DNA from: Planctopirus ephydatiae | GTDB taxonomy: Bacteria > Planctomycetota > Planctomycetia > Planctomycetales > Planctomycetaceae | DNA length: 64,000 nt | Direction: 5' to 3' | Assembly (NCBI RefSeq): GCF_007752345.1 | Contig: NZ_CP036299.1 | Location: forward strand, 4,498,001-4,562,000 | In this document: positions 1 to 8,729 of the stretch, one piece after another | Position numbering within the stretch: the stretch's first letter is position 1 | Layout: each line of letters opens with the position of its first letter | Notes under the pieces: model-generated | What the model was told of the DNA's origin: nothing | The model's database searches: none | The model's input: only the letters and a program-made list of their open reading frames with translations | Program-made: the position numbers and the translations under genes

Positions 1-510
1 CAATTGAGGAACACTAGCCAGTTGACAGCCAAAAGCCTGCGGGCAGGCATGGAGAAGGCATGCGGCTACGAAGACCAGGAGCCAGCCGACCGAATTCACA
101 ATTTCTGAGGTTTTGTGAAGTGCATCAAAAGCATCGCATCGTGGTTGGCCGGGCGGTGTGATCAATTCCAGCAGTGGTCGATAGACCAGCAGGTAATCGC
201 CGACGGCAAGAGTTCCCGCGAGGAGTAATAGACCGAAAATCACACAATCACGGCCCCATTTTCTGAAGCAGCACAAAACGCCTGCACAACTGATGGCACC
301 AGCCAGACAGACCCACTGAAAGCCGTAAAAAACAGGGAAACGGCGACTGACGAGGAGATCTTTCACGGCATCAGAAAGCTCGGGAGTGGTGACTTCTCGA
401 ACCCCGGCAGCAACAAAAAGTGCCGCTGCCCCGAGCCAGAAGGATGTCAGGAATCTCGCTGCCGAAGCTGTCTGCTCGATCCACCGCGGTTGACCTCCAC
501 ACGCACTCAT
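1..510 (-). CDS. DUF4149/TMEM205-like membrane protein, C-terminus off the window
   Basis: An open frame runs from an ATG at 510 to the left edge without a stop, giving 170 codons of an unfinished protein. The translation is hydrophobic, with about four membrane segments (around residues 20-36, 62-82, 92-112 and 140-158). The stretch FDALHKTSEIVNSVGWLL near residues 130-147 resembles the 'FD.LH..S..LN' signature I associate with DUF4149/TMEM205-like inner-membrane proteins; this link is family memory, not a search. The last 15 or so residues look less membrane-like, so the true end lies outside. It is the first gene of a divergent pair with the gene starting at 751. The reading frame is solid; the family name is tentative. 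Confidence 0.55.
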   Translation of the reverse strand, partial: MSACGGQPRWIEQTASAARFLTSFWLGAAALFVAAGVREVTTPELSDAVKDLLVSRRFPVFYGFQWVCLAGAISCAGVLCCFRKWGRDCVIFGLLLLAGTLAVGDYLLVYRPLLELITPPGQPRCDAFDALHKTSEIVNSVGWLLVFVAACLLHACPQAFGCQLASVPQL

Positions 511-750
511 GATTACGGCACCTTGGGCTCTATTCACCGTAGACAACCTGGCAGGTAACAAACATCGCGCTGCGATTTTTGGTGTACCATCGCGACAACA
601 ATCAACATAATGAAATGAAGAGGGGTTCCACCAGAGAGCAAATTCAACGCTTGTGTTGCAGGTAACCCATATTTCGGAAATGAGTTACGGGGCCTGTGAT
701 ACGCGGATGTTGCTGCAGCGACTGACTAATAACGACGTTATCATTAATTA

Positions 751-1386
751 ATGGTGGGATTGTTGAACTATTTTGAACCAAGGGTGGACTTTTCGCTCAG
801 GGGTGTTCCTATCGTGACCAGTGCCCAGAAAGCTTACATCATGCTTGGCAAGGAATCGCTGTGGCACGTAGCGACCCGTTGTCACGAACTATTCGATTCG
901 GCTCAAATTCCCTATTCGATCGCTCGTGGTGTGGCTGTTTGCCTGCACGGATACCAAAGGAACACCACAGACATCGATCTCATTATTCACGCAAATGATT
1001 CTCAGCGAGTCAGAGAATCTTTAGTCCATGCTGGCTTTGAATGGGCGCCCGAGAAAGTCGAGTTTCGGAGCCCTGAAGGAGTTACCATACAATTTCTGAT
1101 TGCCGGTCACCTGGCAGGGAAACATGCGGAAGTTCGTATTCCCGAACCGACTGGCGAACTGAATGTCGAGCATAAGGAAGGTCTGAATGTTGTTCGCTTA
1201 TCACGATTGATTGAAATGAAGATTGCCTGCGGAACAGGAAATCTTCGCAGAACTCACAAAGATTTCGCCGACGTTGTGGAACTGATTGCCATTCGTCAAC
1301 TCGATCCATCTTTTGCTCGATATCTGCATCCATCGTTACGAAAAACGTTCAAAGAACTGGTTCGGGTGGCTAACGACAACCAGTGA
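751..1386 (+). CDS. Nucleotidyltransferase-like protein (AbiEii/MNT-type fold)
   Basis: 211 codons. Residues 58-80 (ARGVAVCLHGYQRNTTDIDL and on) carry the look of a minimal nucleotidyltransferase fold: a Gly-rich turn followed by D74-x-D76 on a beta strand, then a helix and a GF motif at 92-93. Such domains occur in AbiEii-type toxins and MNT-type antitoxins, and in stand-alone proteins of unknown substrate. I see no HEPN or AbiEi-like partner next to it, so a toxin-antitoxin role is not supported here. The 60 bases before the ATG are AT-rich with no clear ribosome-binding site, so a later start (for example Met31) is possible. Confidence 0.55.
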   Translation: MVGLLNYFEPRVDFSLRGVPIVTSAQKAYIMLGKESLWHVATRCHELFDSAQIPYSIARGVAVCLHGYQRNTTDIDLIIHANDSQRVRESLVHAGFEWAPEKVEFRSPEGVTIQFLIAGHLAGKHAEVRIPEPTGELNVEHKEGLNVVRLSRLIEMKIACGTGNLRRTHKDFADVVELIAIRQLDPSFARYLHPSLRKTFKELVRVANDNQ

Positions 1387-1609
1387 TTGATGGCCATAAC
1401 TTCGGTCGTTATCGGTGGGATCTGCTGTTGATGACCACCTGGTAACAGCACAGGACTGGCCCCCATAAGGAAGCCAGTCCTGATAGAAATCGCTCGCAAA
1501 TCCGCTTTCCCCCGTGGTGCTTTCTCCTTAAAGCCATCATTTCTGGCTCACGTTATGCCAGCCACGTCCTGAGCGATTGCGGCGAATTAGCCATTGTTTC
1601 CTGTAAACT

Positions 1610-1984
1610 TCAGTTCGAGGCTAGGACTGTTTCACCGACCAGTGGCTCGCGATGGGAAGGCTTCGTGTAACCCAGGCTGCGAACGACTTCCAGCACTTCG
1701 CTCCACGTGGGAAACATGCGGCCGCTTTTGCGTTTGTAGTCGTCCATGGCCTTCATGAACTCGACTTCATCGCCTGAGTAATCTCGTTCGCAGGTGGTCG
1801 GATCAATCATCCGGCGACGCTCAACTTTGCGGCGAGGTGCTGCAGCAGCACGCCTTTCGCCACCGGCGAGTTTTTCTTCGACCTTCGAGCGACGTTCGCC
1901 AACCACACGGCGGTTGCGGTTCCGCTGTTCCGTCTTGGCAATCGCATCCAGTTTAGCGGCATCCAAAGTCGCAGATCGAGGCAT
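1610..1984 (-). CDS. Planctomycete conserved hypothetical protein, basic with C-terminal motif
   Basis: 124 codons from the ATG at 1984, preceded by AGGA about eight bases upstream. An in-frame upstream ATG at 2047 would add 21 residues of low-complexity sequence and lacks such a site. The protein has an Arg/Lys-rich middle (many RR and ERR pairs, residues 20-60) and an acidic to amphipathic end with [19 protein letters not shown] and [19 protein letters not shown] recall this C-terminal block as a recurring short domain in planctomycete hypothetical proteins. The basic middle suggests binding to nucleic acid or another acidic partner, which is inference. No function can be named. Confidence 0.6.
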   Translation of the reverse strand: MPRSATLDAAKLDAIAKTEQRNRNRRVVGERRSKVEEKLAGGERRAAAAPRRKVERRRMIDPTTCERDYSGDEVEFMKAMDDYKRKSGRMFPTWSEVLEVVRSLGYTKPSHREPLVGETVLASN

Positions 1985-2452
1985 TTGTAATTCCTGAATT
2001 CGAAGGAGAGTCGAAAACGCACCAGCCTGTTCATCAGACGAATGCATGGGGGATACTCGATTATGCCCATATCTTTTTCGATCAGGCTGAGTTCAACTTC
2101 TTTGACGAATTGATAATCTGCGGAAACATTGCGGCCGTATCGATTCTTTCGATTCTAAGGATTATGTCGAAAACAACACCTTGCTATTGGTCAAGAAACC
2201 GTGTTGTGATCACCCGAGAAGGGGAGAAGACCCAAAACTGTCTAGAGCCAGTTTTCAACTTGCGTTTTGAGTCGAAATCATCCCACCATACTGAACTAAG
2301 AATTACGCACCACAGGTCTACTGAACTGTTTCTTCCCCTGATTAGTTTCCTCACCTCTTGATTTAGAATTGCCGCTTATGCAGACCGATCTGCCAAAGTC
2401 GCATTTGATCAGTACGACGTCACTGCGTCCCCTCCAGTCATCAGGCGGGACA
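1985..2452. other. Gene-less stretch between divergent genes
   Basis: About 470 bases separate the start of the minus-strand hypothetical gene from the likely start of the plus-strand DUF1570 gene. It should hold both promoters. There is a short direct repeat of CGATTCT near 2140-2156, and no convincing coding frame. The in-frame extension of the DUF1570 frame back to 2369 looks non-coding. Confidence 0.4.
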
Positions 2453-3793
2453 ATGCTGAAGCTCTGTCTTTGCGTGATGCTTTTGTGCCTCACAATGATC
2501 GACAGGGTTGTCGCACAGACCAGTCCTCCAGGTGAACCGAAGGCGAAAGCTGCGGGTAAGGCCGCACAAACTCCCGATCGCAATCGCGGGAAACCATTAC
2601 CGCCCGGTGTGCGCGATTACACATCTCGCAATTTTCTCATGCATACCGATCTTCCGCCGGAGGATGCGAAAGAGTTACTCACCCGGCTCGAAACAATGCT
2701 GACCTTGATCTCGAAATACTGGGGCAAACCCAATCGAGCAGTCATCGAAATGTATGTCGTGAAAGATCTCTCGGTCTGGCCGCCTGGTTCTATCGATGGG
2801 CGCGGGTTGCAAAGCATCGAAGCGGGTGCAGGAGTCACACTGGGTCAGACGGCGTTTATCGGAAACGAGGCTGTCGATGCCAAGGCGGTCGTTTACTCAG
2901 TGGCCGACCGCGGGACACCGCAACATGAAGCGGTTCACGCCTACTGCCAACTGAATTTTGGACGAACCGGCCCGACGTGGTATTCCGAAGGGATGGCCGA
3001 GATGGGGCAATACTGGAAAGAGAAAGATACTTCAGTAGCCATCCATCCGGTGGTGTTTGATTATCTCAAGAAATCGGAACCGAAGTCGCTCGACGAAATC
3101 ATCGCCCCCGGGCAGACGACGGGAGATAGCTGGGAGAATTATGCCTGGCGCTGGGCCCTGTGCCATTTGCTGGCGAACAATACCAACTATGCTTCGCGTT
3201 TTCGGCCCCTCGGGCTCTCATTACTTTCCAGCCGGCCAGGAAGCTTTGAATTGACCTACGGTCCATCGGCTCGCGAAATCAGTTTCGAATATGATTTCTT
3301 CCTCAAGCACCTCGAACAAGGCTTTCGAGCCGATCTGTGCAGTTGGGATTGGCAAACCAAACCGGTGGCTGTCAGAGGGACAGCTACTGTCCAATCCAAG
3401 ATTGATGCCAAAAAGGGGTGGCAGGCTTCGAGGCTTCTGGCCAAAGCCGGTGAAACGTATCAGTTCACGACGACTGGCACCTGGAAAACAGGCACTGAAG
3501 GGGAAGCGATTTCACCCGGCAGTGCGGAATCAGAAACTGGCCGACTGGCAGGAGTTCTCTTCAACGATTACGAGTTGAGCGAGCCGTTTATTATCGACAT
3601 AGCCAACGGCTGGACAGCCCCCAGCGATGGAGCCTTATATCTGCGTTGCCACGAGGGTTGGGGCGCACTCCAGGACAACACTGGAACAGTCGCTGTCAAA
3701 ATCAAGCGAGGCACAGAAAGTGTCCGCACGCCCGCAAATGGCGAGCCTGCAGAAACTCTTCCCGCAAGCAAAGAAACTGCTACAGGAAAGTAG
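2453..3793 (+). CDS. Secreted DUF1570-type zinc peptidase-like protein
   Basis: 446 codons from the ATG at 2453, which opens a clean signal peptide (MLKLCLCVMLLCLTMIDRVVAQ). A frame opening at 2369 has no signal in front and is less likely. The core holds HEAVH at about residues 158-162, followed by WYSEGMAEMG near 176-184, the arrangement expected for a gluzincin-type zinc site (HExxH plus a downstream Glu). This matches planctomycete DUF1570 proteins. The last 150 residues form a separate beta-rich region (WQASRLLAKAGETYQFTTTG, later DGALYLRCHEGWG), probably a binding module. It acts outside the cytoplasm; the substrate is unknown. It stands alone on its strand. Confidence 0.75.
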   Translation: MLKLCLCVMLLCLTMIDRVVAQTSPPGEPKAKAAGKAAQTPDRNRGKPLPPGVRDYTSRNFLMHTDLPPEDAKELLTRLETMLTLISKYWGKPNRAVIEMYVVKDLSVWPPGSIDGRGLQSIEAGAGVTLGQTAFIGNEAVDAKAVVYSVADRGTPQHEAVHAYCQLNFGRTGPTWYSEGMAEMGQYWKEKDTSVAIHPVVFDYLKKSEPKSLDEIIAPGQTTGDSWENYAWRWALCHLLANNTNYASRFRPLGLSLLSSRPGSFELTYGPSAREISFEYDFFLKHLEQGFRADLCSWDWQTKPVAVRGTATVQSKIDAKKGWQASRLLAKAGETYQFTTTGTWKTGTEGEAISPGSAESETGRLAGVLFNDYELSEPFIIDIANGWTAPSDGALYLRCHEGWGALQDNTGTVAVKIKRGTESVRTPANGEPAETLPASKETATGK

Positions 3794-4149
3794 TTGTTAT
3801 GGAGGTCATGATCGGGAAAGCATGCGGGAGTATGCCCTACTGGAGTCCTCATGACAAGAGCTGGTGCAATCCGTAGGAACTTCTTGCACCCTACTAAACA
3901 CGAACTATTGGTGGCTGATACTTCGCGGCCTGCGAGAGAGAAGTGGCATCCATGCCGACAGACCATCCCTGGGATCTCAACGTGGTGGGAAAGAGGGATC
4001 GAAGAGGGGCCTGTCCTTCTCTCGCAGACATCAGGCAACAATATGGATTTTAAGCTGGCAGCAAAACACCGTTGACGGCACTCGACGAAGGCTGTTACTG
4101 CACTTTTGCAGCACTGCGCGATGCTCGATTTGCAGTTTTGCGCAATCAG
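3794..4149. other. Gene-less stretch with two inverted repeats
   Basis: It lies between the convergent DUF1570 and mraZ genes. A 23-bp palindromic unit at 3820-3842 recurs at 60687-60709. A second inverted repeat has arms GGTGCAA (3863-3869) and TTGCACC (3884-3890). Overlapping short frames here have no recognisable protein signal. Confidence 0.4.
3820..3842 (+). repeat. Dispersed palindromic unit B, copy 1
   Basis: The unit reads GCATGC, GGGAG, then TATGCCCTACTG. It differs at only two of 23 positions from 60687-60709. The first half can pair with the reverse complement in GTATGC, giving a short hairpin. It lies between convergent genes. Confidence 0.45.
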
Positions 4150-4629
4150 TTATTGGCTCAAATCCTGAAAGAGCGGGTTGAACTGAGGCATCTCCGCCTT
4201 TAAGTGTTCCAGCCAGGCTGTCGGCTGCCATAGCTCCACGCAAATGACAGCACCAACCACAATCACTTCCTGGTTCGCCGAAACTCCGAGAAACTCACGA
4301 AAGCCATCGGGTAACAACAGACGAGATCGATTCGCCAGCTGGACTGTCCGGAACCGGGTCGAAAGTAGTCGCCCCAGTCGCTGCACTTCCGCATAGCGCT
4401 GCTCCATGCGACCTGCCTGGATCTTCTGATGAATCAGGGAAACCCCCTGTTTCAGCTTGAGCTGCCAATCACTGGCTCGCCACAAACTCAAACACCCGGC
4501 CCGCTCCTTAACCAGAATCGTCTGGCCATTTTCATCAGCAATCGCCTGAGCAAATTCCGGTGGTAAAGTCAGTCGAAATCTCTCGTCGAGAGTCCGGCTC
4601 ACTTCGCCCGAAATCATACCCTGTGCCAC
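4150..4629 (-). CDS. mraZ: MraZ-like AbrB-fold transcriptional regulator
   Basis: About 159 codons if translation begins at the GTG at 4629, which has GGGGA eight bases upstream; the ATG at 4617 is the other candidate, and a longer frame to 4716 looks non-coding. Two MraZ half-domains are visible: [19 protein letters not shown] near the N-terminus, and [21 protein letters not shown] in the second half followed by [20 protein letters not shown]. The usual DxKGR core is DERFR in the first half and NRSRL in the second, so the DNA-contact loops have diverged. In most bacteria mraZ heads the division and cell-wall cluster; here none of rsmH, ftsL, ftsI or mur genes is adjacent, which agrees with planctomycetes lacking FtsZ. 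Confidence 0.8.
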   Translation of the reverse strand: MAQGMISGEVSRTLDERFRLTLPPEFAQAIADENGQTILVKERAGCLSLWRASDWQLKLKQGVSLIHQKIQAGRMEQRYAEVQRLGRLLSTRFRTVQLANRSRLLLPDGFREFLGVSANQEVIVVGAVICVELWQPTAWLEHLKAEMPQFNPLFQDLSQ

Positions 4630-4763
4630 CAGAACATCCCCGCGGAGAAAATCCTCGACAGGCGAAGTTCCTCCCGGCGATGAGCCTGAATCCAACGGTG
4701 GCAAAGCTCCTGCCAATCCAGCCTCTCAATTCTGAAACACTTGCACAACAAAGGGCCTGATCC

Positions 4764-4842
4764 ACCCACAAGATCTTAGAATCTGGGCTTAAAATCCACA
4801 TTTAAATCATTTTTCAAAGAGCTTTTGGGTAAAAAACCCACA
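4764..4842 (-). promoter_or_regulatory. Possible MraZ boxes upstream of mraZ
   Basis: Read on the minus strand, TGTGGGT (4842-4836), TGTGGAT (4800-4794) and TGTGGGT (4770-4764) recur 5' of the gene. MraZ is known to bind direct repeats with a TGGG core upstream of its own operon. The spacing here (42 and 30 bases) is wider than the roughly 10-base period known in Escherichia coli, so autoregulation is only a possibility. Confidence 0.25.
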
Positions 4843-5078
4843 TCGGCAGAATCCTACCGAGGGGCAATCGGAAGTTCAAAACAAATTGCTCCACTTTTAT
4901 CGTTTTTTACGATTTCAATGATTTTGCCGGTTCGCAGGAGCACTCCTGTTGTGAGCGCGGCATTCCGTTGAGTAAGACCTCTCCAGCATTTCGAAAATCA
5001 CCAATCATTACAGAACGTTCAACGGCACTCAGTTGACGATCCGATTCAGAAGCCAATGGCATTACAGAACAGATTTTA

Positions 5079-5855
5079 ATGGAACCTGCCATGTCGTCTG
5101 AGTTCGATGACCATCCCTCCGGCCACATGTCCTGGCAGGAAGATGAAGTGAGTGCAGGCTCCACGAGCGAACAACCTGTACCTGACAGTCAGGAGCCAGT
5201 CGTCCTGAAAACATACGCTGAGATTCCTGAGGTTTTGCCACCTAATGCCACTCGCTGGAAGATCAGGACGACCGTGGATGGCTATTGCCTGGCTTCACGC
5301 GGACGCTGGACGTTTCAGGGGTTGGGAGTTCTGTTCCTGCTGAATCTGTTCTGGAATGGAGTCGTGGTATTGGTCTCGTGGGAAGCTCTGCTCAAACCAG
5401 GTATTGAACGATTCAACATCGACTGGCTGATGAAAGCAGCTTTCCTCTCGATCTTTGGTGTGATTGGCCTCTTTCTGTTGCTGCTGCTGATTCTTGAACT
5501 GGTCGAGCCGTTTCATACCCGCACCTGGGAATATGGCAGTGTACTCGTGGTTTGCCGTCTGGCGTGGTTTGGTATTGGCTACACATGGGCGTATCCTCGT
5601 CAGAGTCTGGTGCGAATCGATGTCACTCATTTGCCGCGAGTTGATCCTTCTAAGAGTCAACAGAGGAAGCGTCGCCGCAAACAGAACCGATCCAATTCTC
5701 AGCAGCTGGAGCCTTACGAAAAAGCCTCACGCATCTTCACTCTCGCATTGATCACCGAGAACGAAGAAGTCGTTTGCACCTGGGAGGGCTTGAACCTCGA
5801 AGAGTGCGATGTCATCGGCCCGTCACTCTTATGGATGGATCGCCAATTGAGTTGA
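5079..5855 (+). CDS. Two-helix membrane protein of unknown function
   Basis: 258 codons (Met5 at 5091 is an alternative start). The N-terminal 60 residues are acidic and Ser/Pro-rich. Two strongly hydrophobic segments follow (around 82-101, GVLFLLNLFWNGVVVLVSW, and 120-142, with a run of Leu). The remainder is soluble, with a basic cluster (QQRKRRRKQNR near 198-208) and a C-terminal beta-rich part. The order, two membrane spans then a soluble domain, resembles small planctomycete PH-like membrane proteins, but I cannot assign a family. It ends eight bases before the convergent stop of the xylR-type gene, so the two transcripts may overlap. Confidence 0.7.
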   Translation: MEPAMSSEFDDHPSGHMSWQEDEVSAGSTSEQPVPDSQEPVVLKTYAEIPEVLPPNATRWKIRTTVDGYCLASRGRWTFQGLGVLFLLNLFWNGVVVLVSWEALLKPGIERFNIDWLMKAAFLSIFGVIGLFLLLLLILELVEPFHTRTWEYGSVLVVCRLAWFGIGYTWAYPRQSLVRIDVTHLPRVDPSKSQQRKRRRKQNRSNSQQLEPYEKASRIFTLALITENEEVVCTWEGLNLEECDVIGPSLLWMDRQLS

Positions 5856-5863
5856 ACGAAGTG

Positions 5864-7024
5864 TTACCTGCGGTACGGCTCTGTCTGTTCCCGTCGCCAC
5901 ACACTGGGGGCCACACCCATGGCCCGCTTGAAAGCTACGCTGAAATATTCGTCGTGCGCAAAGCCCGAGCGATGTGCAATTGTTGAGAGGGAAAGATCCG
6001 TCTCGACCATGAGCTGTCGGGCTCGCTCAAGCTTCAATCTCAAAATTTCGGCATGGGGTGTGCGCCCCAGCCGCCGCTCAAACCGCTGTTCGAGAACGCG
6101 TCTGGAAAGAGGCACAATTTTGAGCACATCGTTCACATGAATGCCCTCAAAAGCATGTTCGCGAATGAACCGCAACGCCAGAGCCACATCGCGGTCGTCC
6201 AACGCGAGGACGTCCGTCGATTGCCGCGTGATCACACCCAGTGGTGGAACTCGCAGACAATCCTCCTTCAGGTTGACTCCCTGCATCTGTTCATCGAGGA
6301 ATTGGGCAGCTACCGCCCCTGCTCTCACCGCGTTGGGTGCAATACTGGTTAAGGGAGGATCGGCGAGTTCGCACAACAATTCGTCGTTATCAACGCCAAT
6401 GACAGCGACATCATCGGGCACAGACAGCCCCAGATCTCGACAGGCATCGAGCACCTGGCGAGCCGTACTGTCATAACAACCCATGACACCGACAGGTTTG
6501 GGCAACAGACGCAGCCACTCGATCAGCGATTTCTCAGCGACTTCGGGCGCTAATCCCTGATGATCAAACATCTCACAGCGGCCACCAGCCGCCAGGACGG
6601 CTTCGAGAAATGCCTGCTTTCGCCAGTTCGACCAGTTGAAAGAACTGTCACCGCAATAGGCAAAATTCTGAAAGCCGCGTTCGAGTAAATGAGTGACAGC
6701 CATTTCGGCAATCGCCACATCGTCTGTTTCCACCCACGGAATCTGTGGCCACAAGCGGGCCGCACTCACATCGACGACCGGAATTTTCAGCGCCTGCAAT
6801 CGTTCCGCAATCAACGGCGTCTCGACACGGGCAATCACGCCATGAAAGTTTGTTTTTGAAAGCCACTCCGGCGGTGCATCACCTCGACCCTGCTCAGTCA
6901 AATGAATGGACCAGCGCCTGTGCTGCTGGCGGAGGTATTGCTGAATCCCCATAAGCACTCCACGGGCATACGCATTCGAAGATTCAATCAGTAATGCGAC
7001 ACGCAGCCGGGGAGGAGTTTGCAT
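5864..7024 (-). CDS. XylR-family transcriptional regulator (sugar-binding domain plus AraC HTH)
   Basis: 386 codons. Residues 1-270 have the periplasmic-binding-protein/LacI fold (RVALLIESSNAYARGVLMGI at the start; VMGCYDSTARQVLDACRDLG and DDVAVIGVDNDELLCELADP in the second lobe). Residues 285-380 are a double AraC-type helix-turn-helix (VNDVLKIVPLSRRVLEQRFE, then LSLSTIAHRSGFAHDEYFSV). This is the XylR architecture, in which sugar binding to the first domain changes DNA binding by the second. It is divergent from the Gfo/Idh/MocA gene at 7431, and palindromes in the shared spacer are candidate operators, so that gene and perhaps the large dehydrogenase after it are the likely targets. Which sugar it senses cannot be read from sequence. 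Confidence 0.88.
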   Translation of the reverse strand: MQTPPRLRVALLIESSNAYARGVLMGIQQYLRQQHRRWSIHLTEQGRGDAPPEWLSKTNFHGVIARVETPLIAERLQALKIPVVDVSAARLWPQIPWVETDDVAIAEMAVTHLLERGFQNFAYCGDSSFNWSNWRKQAFLEAVLAAGGRCEMFDHQGLAPEVAEKSLIEWLRLLPKPVGVMGCYDSTARQVLDACRDLGLSVPDDVAVIGVDNDELLCELADPPLTSIAPNAVRAGAVAAQFLDEQMQGVNLKEDCLRVPPLGVITRQSTDVLALDDRDVALALRFIREHAFEGIHVNDVLKIVPLSRRVLEQRFERRLGRTPHAEILRLKLERARQLMVETDLSLSTIAHRSGFAHDEYFSVAFKRAMGVAPSVWRREQTEPYRR

Positions 7025-7430
7025 CGATGGAAATTTCTTCCTTCAAAGGAAGTGTCAAAGCTTCACCACAAACGACAGATTTGATGCGATCCAGACAAGC
7101 ACAACGAAAAGATCATCCCGTTCAAGAATCCGAGCAGCACCTGGAAACAAGTGATCTTTCTCATATGATCAATAACTTTTGCGTTGAAGCCCACCTCATT
7201 TCAAGCTTTGATCGTTAGATTTCACGTTTTCTTGTTCAGGTAAATTTTCTCAACTATTTGAATCAAAACCTCATTGTGACGTCATCCCCGCCAGTTATGT
7301 TGAATGCGTCGAGCCTGGACGACGCTTGTCGTCGCTCTTTGGTCGATCCCCCTGAAATCGACTCTTTCATGCTCCGCGATATCCCACTGTTACCAGCAAA
7401 TCACTCCGAATTCATCGAGCCGAGATCATC
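7025..7430. promoter_or_regulatory. Divergent spacer with candidate operators
   Basis: 406 bases between the xylR-type gene and the oxidoreductase gene. It holds a perfect 16-base palindrome CTTCCTTCAAAGGAAG (7-base arms) at 7037-7052, right beside the regulator's start, and a second inverted repeat with arms TGATC (7152-7156) and GATCA (7167-7171). These are plausible regulator sites; no coding frame is convincing. Confidence 0.4.
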
Positions 7431-8564
7431 ATGAGTTTCCCGAATTCTTCCTCGTCACCCCGCTTTCGTGTTGCCATTGTCGGGCTTGGTTTTGGAGCCG
7501 AGTTTATTCCCATTTATCAGCGGCATCCCGGTGCCGAGATGTATGCCATCTGCCAGCGGAATGAAGCTCATTTGCACGAAGTTGGCGATCGTTTCGAAAT
7601 TGGAACCCGCTACACCAGCTACGATGATGTGCTGGCCGACCCCAAGGTCGATTTCGTCCATATCAATTCGCCCATTCCCGATCACGCGTGGATGTCGCTC
7701 AAAGCCCTGGAAGCGGGCAAGCATGTGATGTGCACAGTTCCTATGGCAACGACCATTGAAGAGTGCGACCAGATCTGTGAAGCAGTCGCCCGGACTGGCA
7801 AGAAGTATATGATGGCGGAAACCGTGGTTTATTCCCGCGAGTTTCTGTTCATCAAGGATCTGTATCTCAAGGGGGAACTGGGCGAGATTCAGCATCTGGC
7901 CGCTTCTCATCCTCAGGATATGGATGGCTGGCCGGCTTACTGGGAAAAAATGATTCCCATGCATTATGCCACGCATGTCGTCAGCCCGTGCCTGGGTCTG
8001 CTTGATAAACGGGCTGAGTATGTGAGCTGCTTTGGTTCGGGTAAAGTTCGAGATGATATTCGTGAAAAATCAGGCAATCGTTTTGCAGTCGAAACCTGCC
8101 ACATCAAAGTGCAGGACAGCGATGTCGTCGCTCACATCTGGCGATTCCTGTACGACGTAGCTCGCCAGTACCGCGAAAGCTTCGATGTCTATGGCACGAA
8201 AAAGAGCTTCGAGTGGACACTGGTGGAAGATGAACCCCACGTGATTCATACGGCGAAAAAACCTGAACCCGAGATTCCTTCCAAGATCGAAGTTCCCGAT
8301 TTTGCCCATCTACTTCCTGAACCCATTCGTATGTTTACGAAAACGATTCAGGATGCTGAGCATCTTTCCTTCGTTCAGGGAGGCGGGCACGGAGGTTCTC
8401 ACCCGCACATGGTGCACGAATTCCTCTCGGCTTTGGCACAGAATCGCGACCCCTGGCCTAATGCCACACAGTCTGCCAACTGGACATGTGTGGGATTGTG
8501 TGCCCATCAGTCAGCACTCAAGGGTGGTGAAATTGTCAAACTCCCAGCCTTCACTTTGAAGTAA
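7431..8564 (+). CDS. Gfo/Idh/MocA-family oxidoreductase lacking the EKP lysine
   Basis: 377 codons. The N-terminal Rossmann fold shows FRVAIVGLGFGAEF near residues 12-25 for NAD(P) binding. Where the family has its EKP motif the sequence reads HVMCTVPMATT (about residues 97-107), so Glu and catalytic Lys are replaced by Thr and Val. The C-terminal half is the usual beta-sheet domain and includes GGGHGGSHPHMVHEFLSAL near 330-348. Members act on sugars, inositols and related alcohols; without the lysine this one may be a variant catalyst or not a simple dehydrogenase. It is divergent from the xylR-type gene and about 165 bases before the PVC dehydrogenase gene on the same strand. Confidence 0.88.
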   Translation: MSFPNSSSSPRFRVAIVGLGFGAEFIPIYQRHPGAEMYAICQRNEAHLHEVGDRFEIGTRYTSYDDVLADPKVDFVHINSPIPDHAWMSLKALEAGKHVMCTVPMATTIEECDQICEAVARTGKKYMMAETVVYSREFLFIKDLYLKGELGEIQHLAASHPQDMDGWPAYWEKMIPMHYATHVVSPCLGLLDKRAEYVSCFGSGKVRDDIREKSGNRFAVETCHIKVQDSDVVAHIWRFLYDVARQYRESFDVYGTKKSFEWTLVEDEPHVIHTAKKPEPEIPSKIEVPDFAHLLPEPIRMFTKTIQDAEHLSFVQGGGHGGSHPHMVHEFLSALAQNRDPWPNATQSANWTCVGLCAHQSALKGGEIVKLPAFTLK

Positions 8565-8729
8565 GAAATTTTTCCACAGACGAGGGAGTCGCCCACCACG
8601 CATCGAGGCACGACTTCACCCACACCAAGGGGAATTCCAGCCTCAGTGGTCATCCCGATTTCTCTCACCAGAATCCTTAGTGAAACAGTTTTTCTTTTGA
8701 TCGACCATTTTCCAGTCGGCAGGTCTTCT

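Noticed and set aside
751-1386. Toxin-antitoxin module
   Set aside because: The nucleotidyltransferase-like fold fits, but no partner gene flanks it.
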